From assembly GCA_025359505.1 (NCBI GenBank), contig JANYHH010000055.1, positions 1 to 38,722 on the forward strand: a DNA stretch of 38,722 nt, given 5' to 3'. This document shows positions 7,418 to 15,614 of this stretch, one piece after another; the first letter of the stretch is position 1, and each line of letters begins with the position of its first letter. The translations under genes were made by a program, and so were the position numbers. The stretch is from Deinococcales bacterium. GTDB lineage: Bacteria > Deinococcota > Deinococci > Deinococcales > JAAFIG01. The notes under the pieces were generated by a model. It did not search any database and was not told the origin of the DNA. It saw nothing but the letters and a program-made list of their open reading frames with translations.

Positions 7418-8329
7418 TCATTCATCATCAAAGTAATCCGAGTCCACGCGTTTAATCTCGAGCGTGCGCTGCGTGTTCACACCGAGGCTGTAATCAATCA
7501 TCAATTCGGCTAAACGCCGACCATCAATCAATACGATGCGTTTGGTGGAAAGGCTTTTAGCGTACTCGACAGCCTCTTTGGAGAACGTCGAGGTGGTAAT
7601 GAAGACGCCTTTGCGCGATCCCGGGCCGTCCAATGCTCCTGAAAATTGTTGAATATCTGGGCGTCCGACGGCGTTGTCTTTCCAACGCTTCGCCTGAATG
7701 TGAATCTGATCCAGCCCCAAGCGATCTTCTTTAATTACGCCGTCCAAACCGCCATCACCACTGCGTCCGATGACCTCCGCCGCATCCAGCCTCGAGCCGC
7801 CGTAGCCCATTTTGACCAGCAAGTCCACAACTAAGGTTTCAAAAAATGCTGGTGTGCAAGCCTTAACCCGCTCGAGCAAATCCTCGGCGAGTTGCTGACG
7901 CAAGGTCGAGTAGCTAGTCTCGAGGGTTTCCTCGGGCGTCTGGTTTGCTGGTGCGAGTTGGGTTTTCTCGAGGATTTGCGTTTGAGTTTTGGTGCGAAAT
8001 GCAGCAAACTCTGGAAATTGTTCGAGATAGGCGATGTTGATTGCGTTTGGATGTTTTTGGATTAAGGTTTGTCCTCGAGCTGTGATTCGCCAGTATGAGC
8101 GGCGCACTTGCTCAAGCAGCAGCGCTTTGCCCAGATACGTGCGTGCCCAACCAATACGGTTTTTGAAGGTCGGCGCTCTGCCGCTTGGTAAGAGCAGTGC
8201 TCTGTCTTCCTCAGTAACGCCGAATTTTGTGGCAAGCTGCTCTTCGGTCTGGAGCGATGTGTGCTCCAATCCATCTGCAAAACATTCGAGCAGCGGCATC
8301 ATCAACGTCTGAAAGTCTGGGATGGGCAT
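7418..8329 (-). CDS. mrr: Mrr-type type IV restriction endonuclease
   Basis: A 303-residue protein with the two Mrr domains. The N-terminal winged-helix Mrr_N begins PIPDFQTLMMPLLE and includes WARTYLGKALLLEQVRRSYWRIT. The C-terminal PD-(D/E)xK nuclease has EVIGRSGDGGLDGVI followed by QIHIQAKRW (the D...QxK active site) and KGVFITTSTFS. The family cuts DNA carrying methylated bases, so this is a defence gene. Start MPIPDF is the canonical one; TAAAAT lies 8 nt upstream (minus strand, 8338-8343). The longer frame upstream runs into the maf region and is not needed. Confidence 0.9.
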   Translation of the reverse strand: MPIPDFQTLMMPLLECFADGLEHTSLQTEEQLATKFGVTEEDRALLLPSGRAPTFKNRIGWARTYLGKALLLEQVRRSYWRITARGQTLIQKHPNAINIAYLEQFPEFAAFRTKTQTQILEKTQLAPANQTPEETLETSYSTLRQQLAEDLLERVKACTPAFFETLVVDLLVKMGYGGSRLDAAEVIGRSGDGGLDGVIKEDRLGLDQIHIQAKRWKDNAVGRPDIQQFSGALDGPGSRKGVFITTSTFSKEAVEYAKSLSTKRIVLIDGRRLAELMIDYSLGVNTQRTLEIKRVDSDYFDDE

Positions 8330-8468
8330 CTCAGAAGATTTTACGTCTGAAACTCTTGATTGATGCGCCCTCACGAAAAGCGCGGTAAACTCTGATTCCA
8401 AGCGGCTCGAGGTGACTCGAGAGGCTTTCAACAAACAATTCAAGCTTACGGGCTGGTGAGGGAAGTGC

Positions 8469-9053
8469 ATGGTGACGGATTTGATTCTGGCTTCGGGCAG
8501 TCCGAGGCGCAGGGAGTTGCTGGGAAAACTGGGCGTCTCATTCCGGGTGCGCGTGTCCGATGTGGACGAGGACATCCCGGAACTCGACCCAGCGCGTTTC
8601 GTGGAAACCCTAGCGCGGGAGAAAGCGGGCGCAATTGCGGTGCTCGAGACTGACGCATCGGTGATCGCGGCCGATACGACGGTCGCGCTCGAGGGTCGGA
8701 TCTTGAATAAACCAGCAGATATTGAGGAAAACGCTGAGTTCATCGAGCATCTGAACGGGCGTTGGCACGAGGTCTACACAGGCATCTGCGTCGTTCACGC
8801 TGGGCAAACGTTGAGCGCCGTGGAGCTGACTCGAGTCAAATTCCGCGACTTGAGCCAAGCTGAGATTCGCGGCTACGCGGCCAGCGGCGAGGGTCTGGAC
8901 AAAGCGGGCGGGTACGGCATTCAGGAACTCGGCATGGCGCTGGTGGAGCGCATCGAGGGTGATTTCTTCAACGTCATGGGCTTGCCTGTCGTGCGACTGA
9001 TCGCACTGGCCCGCAGCGTCGGTCTCGAGTTGCTGCCGTGGATGAGGGGCTAG
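8469..9053 (+). CDS. maf: Maf/YhdE family nucleoside triphosphate pyrophosphatase
   Basis: A 194-residue house-cleaning NTP pyrophosphatase that hydrolyses dTTP/UTP or modified nucleotides. Family motifs are ASGSPRRRELL at the start, the central AADTTVAL, NKPAD and the C-terminal GLPVVRL. A good ribosome binding site GAGGGAAG lies upstream of the ATG. It is the first gene of the run maf-mreC-mreD-mrdA-minC; maf-mre linkage is common in bacteria. Confidence 0.93.
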   Translation: MVTDLILASGSPRRRELLGKLGVSFRVRVSDVDEDIPELDPARFVETLAREKAGAIAVLETDASVIAADTTVALEGRILNKPADIEENAEFIEHLNGRWHEVYTGICVVHAGQTLSAVELTRVKFRDLSQAEIRGYAASGEGLDKAGGYGIQELGMALVERIEGDFFNVMGLPVVRLIALARSVGLELLPWMRG

Positions 9054-9081
9054 ACGTGAACTCGACACGCCAGAGGTTCTT

Positions 9082-9855
9082 GTGAACTCGAGGGTCGGCT
9101 TGCTGTTCGCCACGCTGCTGGTGCTGTCGTTCATCAGCACGCGCTTTTTGCCCAAAGCGCCACTGGTCTTATCGGCGGGCGTCGCGCCGCTGTGGACTGC
9201 GTTTTACGCGGTCAGCAGCAACCTGCGTGGTTTCACTGAGGCGCTGGTGACGGAACGCAACCTGCGCTCAGAGAACGCCGAACTGCGAACGCGGGTCGCC
9301 GTTGCCGAAACCGACAACAAACGCCTGTCCGAGGAGCTGCGGAAGCTCGAGGAGGTCACGCAGATCAGGGCGACGATCTCGCCGGGCGTCGTGGTCGTCG
9401 CGGGTGTGGTCGGGCTGCAATTCGATTCGCTGAACGCGCTGGTGCGAATCAACAAGGGTGCAAAGGACGGCGTGCAGGAGAAGATGGTCGTGACCACACC
9501 GCAGGGCTTGGTCGGTGAGGTGATGAACGTCGAACAGGGGAGCGCACTGGTACGCACGCTGCTGGACGCCGAGTTTCGCGTCGGTGTCAAAGTCGCCAAA
9601 CTATCCGGCACGGCGCTGGCGAGGGGAGTCGCGGGCAGGTTCCTGCGAGCCACGAATTACAAGAGCACCAATGCGAAGGTCGGGGATACCGTCTGGAGCG
9701 CCAACGTCGCCGGCGGCGCGTTCCCGACGATTCGCGTCGGACGGATCACCAAGCGCATTGAACTGAGCGGCGACACGCTGGGCCTGACCCTCGAGATCGC
9801 GCCGGCCGTGGATATCAGCGCCCTCGAGCAAGTGTACCTGCTGAGGTTGCCATGA
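9082..9855 (+). CDS. mreC: Rod shape-determining protein MreC
   Basis: A 257-residue elongasome protein. It has one N-terminal membrane helix (about residues 5-25), a coiled coil (about 50-95, rich in Glu, Arg and Leu), then the beta-rich extracytoplasmic domain with NKGAKDGVQEKMVV and the VGEV and GRI segments. It links MreB, MreD and PBP2 at the membrane. It starts at GTG 9082 with GAGG upstream. Its stop overlaps mreD by ATGA. No mreB is next to it in this window. Confidence 0.92.
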   Translation: MNSRVGLLFATLLVLSFISTRFLPKAPLVLSAGVAPLWTAFYAVSSNLRGFTEALVTERNLRSENAELRTRVAVAETDNKRLSEELRKLEEVTQIRATISPGVVVVAGVVGLQFDSLNALVRINKGAKDGVQEKMVVTTPQGLVGEVMNVEQGSALVRTLLDAEFRVGVKVAKLSGTALARGVAGRFLRATNYKSTNAKVGDTVWSANVAGGAFPTIRVGRITKRIELSGDTLGLTLEIAPAVDISALEQVYLLRLP

Positions 9856-10355
9856 TTCTCTGGCGACGGATCGTTTTCTTTCTCGTTGTTCTCGGCGCTC
9901 AGGGGGCAATGGGCGCGGTACTGCCTGTCTTCGTTTCGCCCCCCGATCTGTTTTTGCTGACCGCGCTGGCGCTGACCTCAAGGTTGACGCCGCTTTGGAC
10001 ACTCGGGATCGGTTACGGTCTGGGCTTAGCGCAGGACATCCTCGGCGCTGGAGCGCTGGGGTTTCACGCCGCTGGGATCATGGCGGGCGTGCTGGCGGCT
10101 GGCTTCGTGCGGCGCGGACTTTCAAACGACAACAGCCTCAACCACACCATCGGCGTCGTGACTGCGCTGCTGACAAAATGGCTGGTTTTCATCGCGCTCG
10201 GGTACTGGACGCGGCTGGACGCGATGAACCTCGAGACGCTGCTCTACCGCTTCGTGCCAGAAATCATCACGACCCTGCTTTTGGGGCCGTTCTTCTTCGC
10301 GTTTTTCAACTGGGCGTTCGGAAAATCCCGCAGCAACGAGGACAGGTTGTTTTGA
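9852..10355 (+). CDS. mreD: Rod shape-determining protein MreD
   Basis: A 167-residue integral membrane protein with about five helices and an MreD-like pattern (VFVSPPDLFLL, SRLTPLWTLGIGYGLGLAQDIL, GFHAAGIMAGVLAAGFV). It works with MreC and PBP2 in lateral wall synthesis. Translation is coupled to mreC through ATGA. Confidence 0.88.
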   Translation: MILWRRIVFFLVVLGAQGAMGAVLPVFVSPPDLFLLTALALTSRLTPLWTLGIGYGLGLAQDILGAGALGFHAAGIMAGVLAAGFVRRGLSNDNSLNHTIGVVTALLTKWLVFIALGYWTRLDAMNLETLLYRFVPEIITTLLLGPFFFAFFNWAFGKSRSNEDRLF

Positions 10356-10550
10356 TCGGCGAAGGGCAAAAGTAAAAAACACGTTCCTTCAAAAGTTTTG
10401 AAAGCGATCAAACTGACCGAAACGCTCGGGATCGCAGCTCGAGTCTCACACGCTCGAGGTTGAACTCGAGCCAAGCCGCCCTTGAACTTCCCTTCGCCTT
10501 TTGCCTTTCGCCTTCTGCTCCCCTGACAACCTCATCCCCACGCGAGTACC
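10356..10550. repeat. mreD-mrdA spacer with GAAGGGCAAAAGGC-type low-complexity repeat
   Basis: This spacer carries GAAGGGCAAAAG at about 10361 and its reverse-complement form (CTTCCCTTCGCCTTTTGCC) at about 10487, plus three CTCGAG words. The same repeat type occurs at 36866-36899 before dhaK. No gene is seen. Confidence 0.5.
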
Positions 10551-12386
10551 ATGAAGGCTCGAATGTTTTTTCCCAAAGCTGACAAACCGCGCTACCCCAA
10601 CAATCCGCTCGCGCCGCTGACGACGCTGCTGACGGTCGTGCTGTGCTTGTACGTCGGGCGTTTGTATTACCTGCAAGTCGCGCAGTACGACCAGTTCAGC
10701 ACGCTCAGCAACGACAATCGTTTGCAGCCCAGCAAAATTCCGGCCGTGCGCGGCGAGATTCGCGCATCTGACGGCACGTTGCTGGCGGGCAGCCGCGACG
10801 CGGTGGCGCTGATCTACAAGGGCGGCCCGGTCAAGCAACTCGAGCGCATCGCGGGGCTGGCGGGTTTGATGCTGCCCTTGCCAGCCGTTGACCCTAAAGT
10901 CGGTGAGGTGGTCTTGAAGCGCGACGTGCCGCCAGATCGCATTTTGGCATTAGAGGAGTGGTTGTCGGGTCAGGAGAATTTGGAATTACGGTATCGCGTG
11001 CAGCGCATTTACCCGTCGGGTTTGGCGGGGAATCTGCTGGGCTACACCGAGAGCGCCAACCAAGCCGATCTGGACGGCGGTTACGACCGCGATGATCTCG
11101 TGCCGAAATCGGGTCTCGAGGCGGGCTTGGAGGACGGTTTGCGCGGCAGGCCCGGCGAGCGCTTGCAGGAGATGGACGCGAGGGGGCGTGTGGTGCGCGA
11201 GCGCGTGGTGCGCCCCGCCGAGCGCGGTCACACGGTCACGCTCACCCTCCAACCCAAATTGCAACTGGCGGCTGAAAAGGCGATCTTGGAAGCAAAGGAC
11301 GATATCAACATCCGCAATCGCCGCAATGGAATCGCGCCCGTGGATTACGCGAGGGGCGCGATTGTCGCGCTGAACCCGAAGACCGGGCAGATTCTGGCGC
11401 TGGCGGTCGGGCCCAAGTACGACCCAAACTGGTTTGCGACCAGCCCACGTGACCCGATGGCGGCCAAAGCGCTGCTGGACACGAAGTACCTGCCGATGTG
11501 GAATCGGGCGGTCAAGATTTTTGAGCCGGGCAGCACCTTCAAATTGGTGACGGCCAGTGCGCTTTTGGAAGCTGGTTTTGGCAATCGCACCTATCAGTGT
11601 TACAGCTCGTGGTTCTGGGGTGGTCGCCCGTGGCGCAACTGGAATCGCAACCGCGACATGGGCCCGATGGACGCCAAAGGCGCAATTGCCAACTCGTGCA
11701 ACACTTGGTATTTCCAGAGCGTCGTTGCGTATGGCCCGAAGGACTTTGGTAACTTGGAGGCGAAACGTGCGGCGGAGTTCGGTTTTGGTCAACCCAGCGG
11801 CTTAGAGCTGATCGGTGAGAGCGGCGGCGAGTTGATCGGGCCAAAAATTTCTGAGGAGCAGGGTCGAACGTGGAATCCCGGCTCGAGCCTCAACTACGCG
11901 ATCGGGCAGGAGTTTCGCGCCACGCCGCTGCAAATCGCGCGGATGCTGGCGACGATCGTTAACGACGGTAAGCGTCCAGAACTCACGGTGCTTGGTAGCG
12001 TGGATGGCAAGCCAGTTGCGCCTAAACCGATGACGCAGCTCGAGGGGCGGTACTGGGCAATGCTCAAAGAGGGCATGGTCAAGACCACGCAGGTCGGCAC
12101 GGCCAAAGAGGTTTTGGCGCTGAAAGAATTTCCGATTTTGACGGGCGGAAAGACCGGTACGGCGCAAACCGCGCAGGGTGTCCACCGCGATCACGCTTGG
12201 TACATGGGTTACGGCCCGGTCAAAGACCCCAATCTGGTGGTTGTCGCGTTTTTTGAGAACGGTGTCGAAGGCAGTGGCGTCGCATTGCCCGCCGTCAAAA
12301 AGGTCATGGCAGCGTACTGGAACGTGCCGCTGGACAGCAAAGGCAAGTGGATCAAACCGACCGTCAGCAGCGCCCCGAGTCGCTGA
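10551..12386 (+). CDS. mrdA: Penicillin-binding protein 2 (transpeptidase)
   Basis: A 611-residue class B penicillin-binding protein that crosslinks elongating peptidoglycan. It has an N-terminal membrane anchor (about 22-40), a dimerisation domain and a C-terminal transpeptidase domain. All three active-site motifs are present: Ser328-x-x-Lys331 (STFK), SCN at 382-384 and Lys534-Thr-Gly. Placement after mreCD identifies it as the elongation PBP2 rather than FtsI. ATG 10551 is the first start in frame with the hydrophobic anchor. CTCGAG is much rarer here (about four in 1.8 kb) than in ispE. Confidence 0.94.
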   Translation: MKARMFFPKADKPRYPNNPLAPLTTLLTVVLCLYVGRLYYLQVAQYDQFSTLSNDNRLQPSKIPAVRGEIRASDGTLLAGSRDAVALIYKGGPVKQLERIAGLAGLMLPLPAVDPKVGEVVLKRDVPPDRILALEEWLSGQENLELRYRVQRIYPSGLAGNLLGYTESANQADLDGGYDRDDLVPKSGLEAGLEDGLRGRPGERLQEMDARGRVVRERVVRPAERGHTVTLTLQPKLQLAAEKAILEAKDDINIRNRRNGIAPVDYARGAIVALNPKTGQILALAVGPKYDPNWFATSPRDPMAAKALLDTKYLPMWNRAVKIFEPGSTFKLVTASALLEAGFGNRTYQCYSSWFWGGRPWRNWNRNRDMGPMDAKGAIANSCNTWYFQSVVAYGPKDFGNLEAKRAAEFGFGQPSGLELIGESGGELIGPKISEEQGRTWNPGSSLNYAIGQEFRATPLQIARMLATIVNDGKRPELTVLGSVDGKPVAPKPMTQLEGRYWAMLKEGMVKTTQVGTAKEVLALKEFPILTGGKTGTAQTAQGVHRDHAWYMGYGPVKDPNLVVVAFFENGVEGSGVALPAVKKVMAAYWNVPLDSKGKWIKPTVSSAPSR

Positions 12387-12422
12387 ATGCGCTGATGACC
12401 TCGAGATTCGCTGTCCAGTGGG

Positions 12423-12428
12423 TAGAAT
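12423..12428 (+). promoter_or_regulatory. -10 box upstream of minC
   Basis: TAGAAT lies 22 nt before the minC TTG start. An ATG 8 nt after the box opens a five-codon frame (MKGQP) whose TGA overlaps the TTG start (TTGA); the same bases AAAGGT can serve as the minC ribosome binding site. Confidence 0.4.
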
Positions 12429-12450
12429 CACCTTCCATGAAAGGTCAACC

Positions 12451-13035
12451 TTGAAACTGCGCGGAACGGTGAATGGCATGAACTTACTCTTGGAGCCGCT
12501 TGACACGCCAGAAAGCGTCGCGGCGCTCTTAGAGAGTCGCGTTGCGCTGCTGGCCGACACTGTGGAGTTGGAACTGAGCGGCGTGGTTTCGGGCGTACTT
12601 CTCGAGACGGTGATGCAGTTCGTCAGGGACGCGGGTGGCACGGTCAGCAGCGTGCGCCCACCGCGTGAAGCCAACACGCCAGCGCCGCAGCGCACCGAGG
12701 TGATCGGTAAGACCATGCGGGCGGGCACGCGGCGCGAAGTGCCCGGCAATGTGATCGTGCTGGGCGATGTCAACCCCGGCGTGGAACTGATCGCGGGCGG
12801 TGACGTGATCGTTTCTGGCACGATTCGCGGGCTGGTGCACGCGGGCGCGTCCGGGCGCGAGGACGCGTTCATCTGGGCGCAACGCATCGCCGCGCCGCAA
12901 ATCAGGTTGGCGCATGCGGTCGCGCAAGCGCCGCAGGGCAGCAATCTGGATCACCTGAAATACTTGGAGACTGATGTGGCGGAAATGGCGCGGCTCGAGG
13001 GTGGGCAGATCGTGATCGAGCCGTACAAGGCGTAG
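12451..13035 (+). CDS. minC: Septum site-determining protein MinC
   Basis: A 194-residue inhibitor of FtsZ ring assembly. The C-terminal beta-helix is unmistakable: GNVIVLGDVNPGVELIAGGDVIVSGTI, followed by GLVHAG. I start it at TTG 12451 (MKLRGTVNGMNLLLEP), which fits the expected N-terminus and has AAAGGT just upstream; longer frames run back into mrdA. MinC normally acts with MinD, but the next gene is on the opposite strand, so minD and minE are not linked here. Confidence 0.9.
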   Translation: MKLRGTVNGMNLLLEPLDTPESVAALLESRVALLADTVELELSGVVSGVLLETVMQFVRDAGGTVSSVRPPREANTPAPQRTEVIGKTMRAGTRREVPGNVIVLGDVNPGVELIAGGDVIVSGTIRGLVHAGASGREDAFIWAQRIAAPQIRLAHAVAQAPQGSNLDHLKYLETDVAEMARLEGGQIVIEPYKA

Positions 13036-13105
13036 CTCCAAGTTGCGGTCAAGAACCGGATTTGCAGGCCACTCGAGTCCGCGCCGACCTCGAGCCGCCG
13101 CTGCT

Positions 13106-13810
13106 TTACTCGTAGAACTCTGGCGCTTTCTTGAGCGTTTCCCACTGCGTTTTGTCGTGACCAAAAATCACCAGCCCGACATGTTCGCGTTCTACTAGCT
13201 CGAGCAGTTTGATCGTACTGGCTCGAGTCGCTGCGGCATCCGGGTTGCTCAAGTCGTCTTGTTCGTCACGGGTGAAGCCTGCCGCGAAGGGTACAGCGTC
13301 AATCGTCAGTAAAATCGCTCCCGTTTTGGGCAGCCGCACCAGCACCGATTGATGCCCCGGCACGTGACCGCTGGTTTCGATCAGTTCCAGCCCCGGCAGT
13401 AATTGGGTGTCCCCGTCCACCAGTCGGATGCGCTCCATCGGCTGATCCCATTGCGGTCTGATGCCAGCGAATCGTGGGTTGGTTGCTGCGTCCAGATGAT
13501 GCACGCGCTGGACGACGAATTGCGCCTTCGTGAATGTCGCGTGTCTTCCAGCGTGGTCGCCATCGTAGTGCGTCGAAATGACCGTGCCGATATCGTCTGG
13601 TGTTAAGCCAAGGCTCGCCAATTGCTGGGTGACATCCTGCCCATTCTCGAACTCAGTGTATCCCTCAGGCATCGTTTCTGGCAGCCCACTGTCGATCAAA
13701 ATATTTTGGCCATCACCTGTTTGCACCAGATAGCAGACAATCGGAATCTCGTGTTCTGGCACAGACCCAACCTGCATCAAATACAAGCGTTGCGGGGCAT
13801 TTTGATTCAT
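13106..13810 (-). CDS. MBL-fold metallo-hydrolase, N-acyl homoserine lactonase-like
   Basis: A 234-residue metallo-beta-lactamase-fold protein resembling AHL lactonases (VGSVPEHEIPIVCYLVQT, LIDSGLPE, SGHVPGHQSVLV, TIDAVPF). The metal motif reads H81-Y-D83-G-D85-H86, so the second His of HxHxDH is Asp, a variant seen in some MBL groups. True quorum quenching is therefore not assured. The start ATG 13810 follows TATCAT (minus strand, 13817-13822) by 6 nt. The longer frame to 14068 runs through a repeat element and is not used. Confidence 0.82.
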   Translation of the reverse strand: MNQNAPQRLYLMQVGSVPEHEIPIVCYLVQTGDGQNILIDSGLPETMPEGYTEFENGQDVTQQLASLGLTPDDIGTVISTHYDGDHAGRHATFTKAQFVVQRVHHLDAATNPRFAGIRPQWDQPMERIRLVDGDTQLLPGLELIETSGHVPGHQSVLVRLPKTGAILLTIDAVPFAAGFTRDEQDDLSNPDAAATRASTIKLLELVEREHVGLVIFGHDKTQWETLKKAPEFYE

Positions 13811-13816
13811 CGTCTG

Positions 13817-13822
13817 ATGATA
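13817..13822 (-). promoter_or_regulatory. -10 box of leaderless MBL hydrolase promoter
   Basis: TATCAT on the minus strand, 6 nt before the ATG at 13810. Confidence 0.5.
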
Positions 13823-13878
13823 GAGCAGAATGGCGTGGCGGACATGGCGCGAGCTTGGGTAGATGAGCGCAACCCTAG

Positions 13879-14086
13879 GGCGTATTGCACGAAGGTTGCT
13901 CACAAATTGCCCAGAAGCAATTTGATCGAAGGCGTGTGCAACACGTCTCCTGTTTCTACTCGCGTCACGCCGTTTCGCCCATGCGAACATCGGTTCGACG
14001 CGTGCGTCGTGCCCATGCACGCAAGGCGTGACGCACGACGCTCGAATGCGGTTGACGAAAACGGTCAACCGTTTTGAAACTTGCCC
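13879..14086 (+). mobile_element. Diverged 208-bp relative of the MITE-like element
   Basis: It begins GGGCGTATTGCA and ends TTTTGAAACTTGCCC, with TA on both sides (13877-13878 and 14087-14088), as in the 164-bp copies. The right end keeps the hairpin GGTTGAC...GTCAACC and CTGTTTCTACTCG resembles the internal GTTGTTTCCACTCG. The middle contains a different inverted pair (GCGTCGTGC / GCACGACGC). It fills most of the 400-base gap between the MBL hydrolase and the secreted lipoprotein. Confidence 0.6.
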
Positions 14087-14089
14087 TAC

Positions 14090-14212
14090 TTTGTTTCAGG
14101 CTTGTACTCGAGCAATACCAGCCGCCCATCCAACACGCTGGTTTTCAGATGCTCGAGGCTAATCCAGCGAAAATTGGTTCTCGACTTGATCGCACCGAAG
14201 GCGCTGTTCTGG
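14090..14212 (-). pseudogene. Possible frameshifted C-terminus of the upstream lipoprotein gene
   Basis: Just past the TGA of the lipoprotein gene, the next minus-strand frame stays open and protein-like: FAKPDQNSAFGAIKS, then TNFRWISLEHLKTS, LDGRLVLLEYKPETK and a TAG. That TAG is formed by the TA and first G of the adjacent element. This could be the displaced C-terminus after a one-base indel near 14215-14225, or chance. Confidence 0.35.
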
Positions 14213-15514
14213 TCAGGCTTTGCGAATTTGATAGCCGTAAACGGTCGTGCCAGTGAAATTCGGGTTCCCGTCGCGCCAAGCGTGCCGAACGGCGACGAAC
14301 ACGCGCTTGGAGGTCGCTTCGAAGCACGCGCCAGTCACCATTTGAAACGGTTCGTCGCGCCAGCCCCCCAGCGCGACATTCGGGTAATCGGCTCGCCACG
14401 TGTTTTTGGCTTGCACCTGCCAAGTTTGGCGCGTTCCTCGAGCGACTGCTCCAAGATCGTTTGGGTCGTAGACGTACCACCAGTGCGAGGCGCGTTCGGC
14501 GTGCAGCGTGGAGGTTTCGTACCACGTGCGCCCATTGCCGAGCGTCGGCAGCACCAGTAAACCGTGTACCTCGGGCGTGTCCACCCAGACTGCGCCTTGC
14601 CAGACCCAATCCGTCCAAGACCAGTAGCCAGTGCCTGCTTTGGGGTTCCAACCGTCGAACTCGGTGGTGTAATCGCTATCGCGCTGGGCGCGGTCTGGGC
14701 TGGTGTACGGTTCAGGGTGAAACGGATAGCCCAAGAGCGGCGTGTTTTTGACGCCAGAGTTGTGGTTGAGCGCCGTGCAATCCGAGGCTGAGAAAGCGCT
14801 CAGCGCGGGCCCGGCGCTGACCGGCCCGACACTGGCAATCGAGAAATACCCGCCGAAGCCAGCGCCCAACCGCCTTCCTTCGCAGTACAGGTCGGCGAAC
14901 CAAGCGGGAATCTCGAGCACCCCGCCCATCGCGGCCTTGCAGCTCCAATCTTGGAGGCTCCAAGCGCCAACGGCTCGACTCGAGCCGTCGGTGTCGTTCA
15001 GCACGGAGTAGCCGATGCTGGGGTCACGACCCGAGACGGTGTTGTACCCATCCCCATAAGACCAGTACAGCCGCTCGTCGCGCTGATCAAAAAACAGTCC
15101 GTAAACCCCGCTGGCATTTCGTGGTTCTGTGGCGGACGGGTTCAGCACGCGCTTATCGTCGTACACATCACCCCAGAAACGGCTGACGGAGGCGATTGGA
15201 TAGTCGGTTTGTGACAGCCCCGGATATTCAACCTCAAACACACTATTCTTGACGGTGGTACTGAAAAAAAACTGCTTGCCGCCCTTGAAACGCATCGCTA
15301 AACCGCGTCCCCAACCCGCATCTTCGCCGCCCACATCGCGAGGCAAGCGAAACGCTCCGAGGTACTCGAGGTCAGCGGCGGTGAGCAGCGTTTTTTGACT
15401 GCTAACTTTGGTCGAGTCCGGTGAACCGCACGCATTCAGTAGGCTGCTGCCCAGCAGAGCCGCGCCGCCCAAAACTGAGTTTTTCAACACCGTTCGCCTC
15501 GAGATCGGTTTCAC
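14213..15514 (-). CDS. Tat-type secreted lipoprotein of unknown function
   Basis: A 433-residue exported protein. The N-terminus has a twin-arginine motif SRRTVLK, a hydrophobic stretch and a lipobox LLNAC, so it is probably folded before export and lipid-anchored. The mature part begins LTAADLEYLGAFRLPRD, a phrase shared by an uncharacterised group of secreted, probably beta-propeller-like proteins, and has many Trp, Tyr and Gly. I use GTG 15514; the longer frame would overlap the divergent phosphorylase gene. The frame ends at VYGYQIRKA, and more protein-like sequence follows in another frame (14090-14212). Confidence 0.7.
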   Translation of the reverse strand: MKPISRRTVLKNSVLGGAALLGSSLLNACGSPDSTKVSSQKTLLTAADLEYLGAFRLPRDVGGEDAGWGRGLAMRFKGGKQFFFSTTVKNSVFEVEYPGLSQTDYPIASVSRFWGDVYDDKRVLNPSATEPRNASGVYGLFFDQRDERLYWSYGDGYNTVSGRDPSIGYSVLNDTDGSSRAVGAWSLQDWSCKAAMGGVLEIPAWFADLYCEGRRLGAGFGGYFSIASVGPVSAGPALSAFSASDCTALNHNSGVKNTPLLGYPFHPEPYTSPDRAQRDSDYTTEFDGWNPKAGTGYWSWTDWVWQGAVWVDTPEVHGLLVLPTLGNGRTWYETSTLHAERASHWWYVYDPNDLGAVARGTRQTWQVQAKNTWRADYPNVALGGWRDEPFQMVTGACFEATSKRVFVAVRHAWRDGNPNFTGTTVYGYQIRKA

Positions 15515-15601
15515 CCGTTCAGCGTGATCGCTGAGCGTGAGTTGCGGTTGAGGAAATTTTGCGGCGTCTCGAGGCCAGTGCTCAGCGTCTCGAGCAATCG
15601 G

Positions 15602-15607
15602 TAGAAT
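15602..15607 (+). promoter_or_regulatory. -10 box of leaderless purine nucleoside phosphorylase promoter
   Basis: TAGAAT ends 7 nt before GTG 15615. The upstream in-frame ATG at 15606 lies inside this box, which argues for the GTG. Confidence 0.5.
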
Positions 15608-15614
15608 GCGCGGC

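Noticed and set aside
13811..14068. N-terminal extension of the MBL hydrolase frame
   Set aside because: It lies within the 208-bp repeat element, and a -10 box sits 6 nt before the internal ATG.
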